Shown here in pieces: positions 60,107-64,000 of a stretch of DNA of 64,000 nt. A program made the position numbers and the translations under genes. The notes below the pieces were generated by a model, which did no database searches, was not told the origin of the DNA, and worked only from the letters and a program-made list of their open reading frames with translations. The DNA is from Deltaproteobacteria bacterium. GTDB taxonomy: Bacteria; Desulfobacterota; Binatia; UBA12015. The stretch is taken from the NCBI GenBank assembly GCA_016874795.1, contig VGTG01000008.1, positions 1 through 64,000 of the forward strand, in the 5' to 3' direction. The stretch's first letter is position 1. The number at the start of each line of letters is the position of its first letter.

Positions 60107-61603
60107 GTGGAAGAGCACCTCGAGGAGATCATGAACCGCGAGCCGCTAGTGGTGGCACCGGAAGGCTCGCTGGCCGCCGCAGCGGCGGCGATGCAGTCGC
60201 GCGGCGTCGGCGCCGCGGTCGTCGTCGACGGTCCGAGCGTCGCCGGCATCCTCACCGAGCGCGATCTCGCACGCGCCGCCGCAGCGGGTGTCCGTCCGGC
60301 GGACGTTCCGGTCTCGAGCTGGATGACGGCGGCACCGCTCACGATGTCACCCGCCGACGACCCGACGGAGGCGATCGACCGCATGCTCGGCTGCCACTTC
60401 CGGCACATTCCCGTGTGCGACGGCGAGCGGCTCGTCGGGATCGTCTCGCTCCGGCGTCTCGTCCGCGCGGCGAGCGTCGGGAAGGTCGATCCGTGGACAC
60501 CCGGAAGCAGCCGCGGCCTCGAGAACGTGGTCGTCGGCGAGACGCGGCTTTCGCACATCGACGGCGCGCGCGGGCAGCTCGTCCTCTCGGGGTACGACGC
60601 GACCGTGCTCGCGCGCGATCGCTCGTTCGAGGACGTGTGGGGTCTGCTGCACGACGGTGCCCTCCCCGAGGGAGAAGCGTTCGCGCGGCGGGTGGCGCGT
60701 CTTCGAGCGGAGCCCCTCGCGGTCGACCTGCTCGTCGCGCTCGCGCGACGGCCGGGCGCGCCGATGGCGCAGCTTCAGGCGGCGATCGCCGGAACCGGTG
60801 CGGCGTGGACTCTCCGTCCCTGGTACGAGCGCGAACCCGACGAGCTCGCGGAGGAAGCTCTCCGCATCGGCGCGATCGTTCCGGCGCTCGTGGCCGCGCT
60901 GTGGCGGCTCGGGCGCGGTCTCGAGCCCGTACCAGCGGATGCGTCGCTCGGGCACGCTGCCGACTACCTCCGCATGTTGCACGGCGTGTCCGCGGGCGGC
61001 GCGGAGGTGCGCGCGCTCGATCGCTACCTCGTCCTCGCGGCCGAGCACGGCATGAACGCCTCGACGTTCACGGCGCGCGTGATCGCCTCGACCGGGGCGG
61101 ACGTGGCGGCGGCGTTCGCCGGCGCCGCGGGTGCGTTCGCGGGGCCGCTGCACGGAGGCGCTCCCTCGCTCGTCCTCGACATGCTGGACGAGATCGAGAA
61201 GCCGGAGCGCGCGCCCGATTGGCTCGACGAAGCACTTCGTGGAAAGCGCCGGATCATGGGCTTCGGTCACCGCGTCTATCGCGCGGAGGACCCGCGCGCG
61301 GCGTGTCTACGCGAGACCGCCGTCGAGCTCGGCGGCGATCGCATCGAGCTCGCGCGGCTCGTCGAGGAAGAGGCCTTGCGGCGGCTGCGCGCGGCGAAGC
61401 CGGATCGAGCGCTGTACACGAACGTCGAGTTCTGGGCGGCGATCGTGCTCGAGCGCGTCGGCGTTCCTCGTGAGCTCTTCACGTCGACGTTCGCCGTGGC
61501 ACGTGCTGCAGGCTGGGCTTCGCACGTGATCGAGCAAGCGCACGACAATCGATTGATCCGGCCGACCGCGGTGTATCGCGGCCCCGAAGTGACGCCATGG
61601 TGA
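60107..61603 (+). CDS. CBS-domain citrate synthase-like protein
   Basis: The 498-residue protein has a tandem CBS pair at the N-terminus (about 8-125: IMNREPLVVAPEGSLAAA, GILTERDLAR, WMTAAPLTMSPADDP, GIVSLRRLVRA) joined to a full citrate synthase fold. H314 (AAEHGMNAST) and H388 (GFGHRVYRAEDPR) match catalytic histidines; the catalytic Asp position reads NVEFWAA, i.e. Glu, a substitution I believe occurs in some actinobacterial-type homologues. CBS pairs bind adenylates, so allosteric energy control is plausible. GTG start with GGAGGAGC site. Divergent from the HTH citrate synthase. Confidence 0.87.
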   Translation: MEEHLEEIMNREPLVVAPEGSLAAAAAAMQSRGVGAAVVVDGPSVAGILTERDLARAAAAGVRPADVPVSSWMTAAPLTMSPADDPTEAIDRMLGCHFRHIPVCDGERLVGIVSLRRLVRAASVGKVDPWTPGSSRGLENVVVGETRLSHIDGARGQLVLSGYDATVLARDRSFEDVWGLLHDGALPEGEAFARRVARLRAEPLAVDLLVALARRPGAPMAQLQAAIAGTGAAWTLRPWYEREPDELAEEALRIGAIVPALVAALWRLGRGLEPVPADASLGHAADYLRMLHGVSAGGAEVRALDRYLVLAAEHGMNASTFTARVIASTGADVAAAFAGAAGAFAGPLHGGAPSLVLDMLDEIEKPERAPDWLDEALRGKRRIMGFGHRVYRAEDPRAACLRETAVELGGDRIELARLVEEEALRRLRAAKPDRALYTNVEFWAAIVLERVGVPRELFTSTFAVARAAGWASHVIEQAHDNRLIRPTAVYRGPEVTPW

Positions 61604-61606
61604 GCC

Positions 61607-61786
61607 GTGACGCTCGTCTCGCACGGGCCGGCGTTTCTCGTTCCGGTCGCGCTCGCGGGCCTGGTCGCCTTCATCCTGACGCCGATCTCGAAGGGCCTCG
61701 AGCGGGTCGGCATCCACCGCGTGATCGCGGTCGCGTTGCTGGTGGTCGTGACGCTCGTCGCCAGCGGGTGCGGATCAGCTAGCTGA
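61607..61786 (+). pseudogene. N-terminal fragment resembling AI-2E/PerM transporter
   Basis: GTG 3 bp after the citrate synthase stop opens a 59-residue frame with two helices, VALAGLVAFILTPISKGLER and IHRVIAVALLVVVTLVASGC. This matches the first two helices of AI-2E/PerM family proteins (about 350 residues), where a similar PL-x-x-x-LER segment separates them. The frame then ends, overlapping the convergent MetRS-beta-like gene by 8 bp. Either a truncated gene or a distinct small membrane protein. Confidence 0.45.
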
Positions 61787-62108
61787 CGCGAGAGCCCGGC
61801 TTGATCTCGCTCTTCGGCTGCAGCAGCGCGAGCCCGGCTTCGTCCTTCGCCGCGAGGAGCATGCCCTGGCTCTCGACGCCGCGCAGGCGCGTCGGCTTCA
61901 GGTTCGCGACGACGACGATCTGCTGACCGACGAGGGAAGCGGGATCGTAGGCCGCGCGGATCCCGGCGACGAGCTGGCGCTCCTGCTCCTCGCCGACGTC
62001 GACCGACAGGACGACGAGGCGGTCCGCGTCGGGATGAGCCTCGGCCTTGCGGATCGTGCCGACGCGGAGGTCGATGCGGGCGAAGTCGTCGATCGTGATC
62101 TGCTCCAT
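61779..62108 (-). CDS. Stand-alone tRNA-binding domain protein (MetRS beta / Trbp111-like)
   Basis: The 109-residue OB-fold protein reads ITIDDFARIDLRVGTIRKAE, ADRLVVLSVDVGE and VANLKPTRLRGVESQGMLLA, the signature of the C-terminal dimerisation/tRNA-binding domain of methionyl-tRNA synthetase when encoded separately. It binds tRNA structure non-specifically or as a MetRS subunit. ATG at 62108. It follows ccmI by 50 bp on the same strand, with no functional link apparent. Confidence 0.9.
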   Translation of the reverse strand: MEQITIDDFARIDLRVGTIRKAEAHPDADRLVVLSVDVGEEQERQLVAGIRAAYDPASLVGQQIVVVANLKPTRLRGVESQGMLLAAKDEAGLALLQPKSEIKPGSRVS

Positions 62109-62158
62109 GGGAACCTCGCTGCCGTTCGAATCTCGAATCGGGATCGGAATCGTCGTGT

Positions 62159-62641
62159 TCAGGACGTCGCCCGACGACGCCCCGTGGGGCGTCCGCCGCT
62201 CGGAAGCTTCTTGCCGCAGCCCGCGCAGAACGTCGCCGAACGGCCGAAGCGATGGCCGCAGCTCGGACAGAAGCCCCCGCTAGCGGCTTCCGGCGTGCCG
62301 CCGCCGTGTCCACGGACGGCGCGCAACCCGGGCTCCGCGCCCGCCTCGCGACCGGCGGCATCGCGTCCGCTCGCGGCATCGAGAGCGGCGATCGCTCGCA
62401 GCGCCCGCTGCTCGAGCTCCGCTCGAAGCGCGGCGTGATCGCCGTCCGACAGCTTGCCGACGCTGTGATCGAAATCCGTGTCGCGGATCGCGAGGAGCGC
62501 GGCGTCCTTCTCCTTCTCGAGGTCGCTCGCCTCGAGAACCGGCTCGACGGCCTCTTCGGGCGGCGTTCCCGCGAGGAGCGGCCACGCGACGTACACGGCG
62601 GCGAGGACGACGAGGACGAGTCCGACGAGCGTGATCAGCAC
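62159..62641 (-). CDS. CcmI-like membrane protein with C-terminal zinc ribbon
   Basis: The 160-residue product has one N-terminal helix (LITLVGLVLVVLAAVYVAWP), then the segment LEASDLEKEKDAALLAIRDTDFDHSVGKLSDGDH that corresponds to the start of CcmI/CycH proteins (only partly quoted as evidence), and ends in a zinc ribbon FCPSCGHRFGRSATFCAGCG. It lacks the TPR domain of classical CcmI. GTG at 62641 follows GACGAGGAGC. Position directly after ccmH supports a role in cytochrome c maturation; the zinc ribbon may replace the apocytochrome chaperone part. Confidence 0.7.
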   Translation of the reverse strand: MLITLVGLVLVVLAAVYVAWPLLAGTPPEEAVEPVLEASDLEKEKDAALLAIRDTDFDHSVGKLSDGDHAALRAELEQRALRAIAALDAASGRDAAGREAGAEPGLRAVRGHGGGTPEAASGGFCPSCGHRFGRSATFCAGCGKKLPSGGRPTGRRRATS

Positions 62642-62660
62642 GCGGTGCTCCTCGTCCTTT

Positions 62661-63155
62661 TCATCGGTCGAGCTCGCGAAGCTCGCGCTCGAGGCGCTCG
62701 CGCAGCTCGGGAGCGAGCGGATCCGCATCGGAGCGCACGACCGCCGGACCCGCAGGCGAAGCCGCGCTGCCGCGCCGCCAGCGCCACAGCACGAACCCGA
62801 CGAGAATCCCGCCCAGCCCGATCGCGATGAACGGCACCGTCCACGCGGCGATGTTGAAGCCGCGCGTCGTCGGCGAGGACAGGATCTTCTCGCCGTACGT
62901 GCCTTCGAAGTGCTCGAGGATCTGCTGCAGCGAGCGTCCCTGCGCGATCTGCTCCGCGATCTCCGCCTTGAGCGGCATCGCCGAGCTGCAGTTCAGGTGG
63001 TTGCACGAGTGCACCGTCAAGCCGCAGCCGCATTGGCAGGTGAGAGCGGTCTCCGCCTCGACCTGCGTCGGCGTCGCGGACGTCTCCGGAGCGGAGCCGC
63101 AGCTCCCGACGAGAATCAGGAGAGCCGCGAGAGCGAGCGCTCCCGGAAGCCTCAA
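62661..63155 (-). CDS. ccmH: Cytochrome c-type biogenesis protein CcmH
   Basis: The 164-residue protein has a lipoprotein-like signal (LILVGSCGS), a periplasmic three-helix domain with LTCQCGCGLTVHSCNHLNC (the redox cysteine motif is CxCGC-type with extra cysteines, not the canonical LRCxxCQ), and a C-terminal helix (about 105-130). It reduces the apocytochrome haem-binding cysteines and supports haem ligation by CcmF. TTG at 63155 overlaps the ccmF TGA by 4 bp (TTGA); no better start lies before the signal. Confidence 0.88.
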   Translation of the reverse strand: MRLPGALALAALLILVGSCGSAPETSATPTQVEAETALTCQCGCGLTVHSCNHLNCSSAMPLKAEIAEQIAQGRSLQQILEHFEGTYGEKILSSPTTRGFNIAAWTVPFIAIGLGGILVGFVLWRWRRGSAASPAGPAVVRSDADPLAPELRERLERELRELDR

Positions 63156-64000
63156 GTGGCCGTCCGCGAGCCCGCCGGCACCCGCGACGTCGCCTCGGCG
63201 GTCCGCTCCGCATACGAGGGCCACATGCAGATCACGGTTCCGATCACGAGGACGAAGCCGCCGATCCACATCCACGAGATCATCGGGTTCAGGAAGACCT
63301 GGAAGACTCCAGTACCCGACTTCGTGTCGTAGCTGCCGAGCACGACGTAGAGATCCGCGCCGAGCGTCGACCAGATCGAGACCTCCGTCGTCGGTTGCTC
63401 GGGCTTCCGATAGAAGCGCTTCTCGGGGAGCACCTCGCCGAGCTGCTTTCCGTCCTCCCACACGGAGAGGCGCGCCTTCCGGATGTCGACGTGCGAATCG
63501 CTCTCGTCGAACACGCCCTCGAAGCGGAGCGTGTAATCGCCGACCTCGACGGCCTGGCCCGCGGTGAGACCCTTCTGGATCTCGATCCGGAAGACGGACG
63601 AAGCGACGATGCCGATGAAGACCATCACGACGCCGACGTGGATCACGTAGCCGCCGTAGCGCCGGCGGTTCTTGCCGATGAGCCGCGACAGCGCGGTCCA
63701 GGGCGCCTCGCCCATCATCTGCTGGCGGACGCGCATCCCGCGCCAGAACTCGCTGCCGACCGTCGCGAGAGCGAACGCGGAGACGGAGAACGCGACGATC
63801 GCGTAGAAGTTCCCGGCGCCGAGCAGCAGCGCCGCGAGCCCGGTGCCGACGCCCGCGCCGACGGGTCCGATGAAGCTCCGCTGCAGGCTCGTCCAGCTCG
63901 CGCGCCGCCACGCGATCACGGGTCCGACGCCCATCAGGAAGACCAGCGCGATCCCGAGTGGCGCGTTCACGCGATTGAAGAACGGAGGACCGACGGTGAT
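63152..64000 (-). CDS. ccmF: Haem lyase CcmF, C-terminal part (runs off the window)
   Basis: About 283 C-terminal residues are present. They begin in the conserved VGPPFFNRVNAPLGI-type segment and include helices, IGKNRRRYGGYVIHVGVVMV with a haem-ligating-type histidine, a periplasmic domain (VGDYTLRFEGVFDE, SIWSTLGADLYVVLG) and the final MISWMWIGGFVLVIGT helix. CcmF with CcmH joins haem to apocytochrome. It is upstream of ccmH and ccmI in one leftward operon; the N-terminal half is beyond position 64000. Confidence 0.94.
   Translation of the reverse strand: MTVGPPFFNRVNAPLGIALVFLMGVGPVIAWRRASWTSLQRSFIGPVGAGVGTGLAALLLGAGNFYAIVAFSVSAFALATVGSEFWRGMRVRQQMMGEAPWTALSRLIGKNRRRYGGYVIHVGVVMVFIGIVASSVFRIEIQKGLTAGQAVEVGDYTLRFEGVFDESDSHVDIRKARLSVWEDGKQLGEVLPEKRFYRKPEQPTTEVSIWSTLGADLYVVLGSYDTKSGTGVFQVFLNPMISWMWIGGFVLVIGTVICMWPSYAERTAEATSRVPAGSRTAT

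Overview
The window is a GC-rich (roughly two-thirds G+C by eye) chromosomal segment from a Gram-negative bacterium. Outer-membrane efflux lipoprotein, FadL-type porin, OpgG/OpgH periplasmic-glucan enzymes, RND pumps and a System I (Ccm) cytochrome c maturation set all require a double membrane. The mix of CaiB/BaiF CoA-transferase, nitronate monooxygenase, DUF3604 lipoprotein, MMPL/HpnN-like RND exporter, copper type II monooxygenase-like protein and DUF938/DUF2147/DUF3303 proteins is what I associate with free-living Myxococcota, Binatota or other former Deltaproteobacteria. That placement is inference: there is no rRNA or marker gene here to fix it. No tRNA, rRNA, CRISPR array, prophage or complete insertion sequence was seen.

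Layout: 1-2383 holds ccmABCD reading left, bounded by a 178-bp palindromic element. 2442-4410 has a D,D-carboxypeptidase and infC, convergent. 4528-10120 is a three-gene RND efflux operon. 10152-25173 is a carbohydrate region: a glycoamylase-like lipoprotein, a sugar-ABC ATPase, a large discoidin/six-hairpin glycosidase-like protein, two ABC permeases, a membrane adenylate cyclase translationally overlapped with the solute-binding lipoprotein, and a GH29 fucosidase. 25170-30726 carries a haem/copper monooxygenase-like lipoprotein, nitronate monooxygenase, DUF3604 and DUF3303 proteins. 30727-33660 is an eroded patch: second full repeat element, an ion-channel gene lacking its pore, a hybrid histidine kinase with an in-frame amber codon, and a 66-bp tandem repeat. 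33772-46927 holds a GT-C glycosyltransferase, sulfatase, folB, peroxiredoxin, oligopeptidase, SDR, MMPL transporter, CoA-transferase and acyltransferase. 47010-58203 holds a CMD-family protein, zinc alcohol dehydrogenase, opgGH, GST, fatty-acid hydroxylase, FadL and a lipase. 58204-61786 contains gene remnants and a divergent pair of unusual citrate synthases (one with an N-terminal HTH, one with CBS domains). 61779-64000 closes with a stand-alone MetRS-beta-like protein and ccmI-like, ccmH and the 3' part of ccmF, again reading left.

The strongest unexplained signals are: (1) the 178-bp element, apparently identical in the two full copies and the 120-bp partial copy, an imperfect full-length palindrome flanked by CTAG, with one end of each copy lying on the TAG stop codon of a neighbouring gene; (2) a run of genes that look internally deleted or cut short (channel, GlsB-like, YCII-like, YidB-like and AI-2E-like remnants), which is either real erosion or an assembly problem; (3) the HTH/CBS citrate synthase pair around AT-rich TTGATCA sites; and (4) the cyclase fused into a sugar-transport operon. 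Many adjacent genes overlap by exactly 4 bp (NTGA), including three with TTG starts, which guided several start choices.
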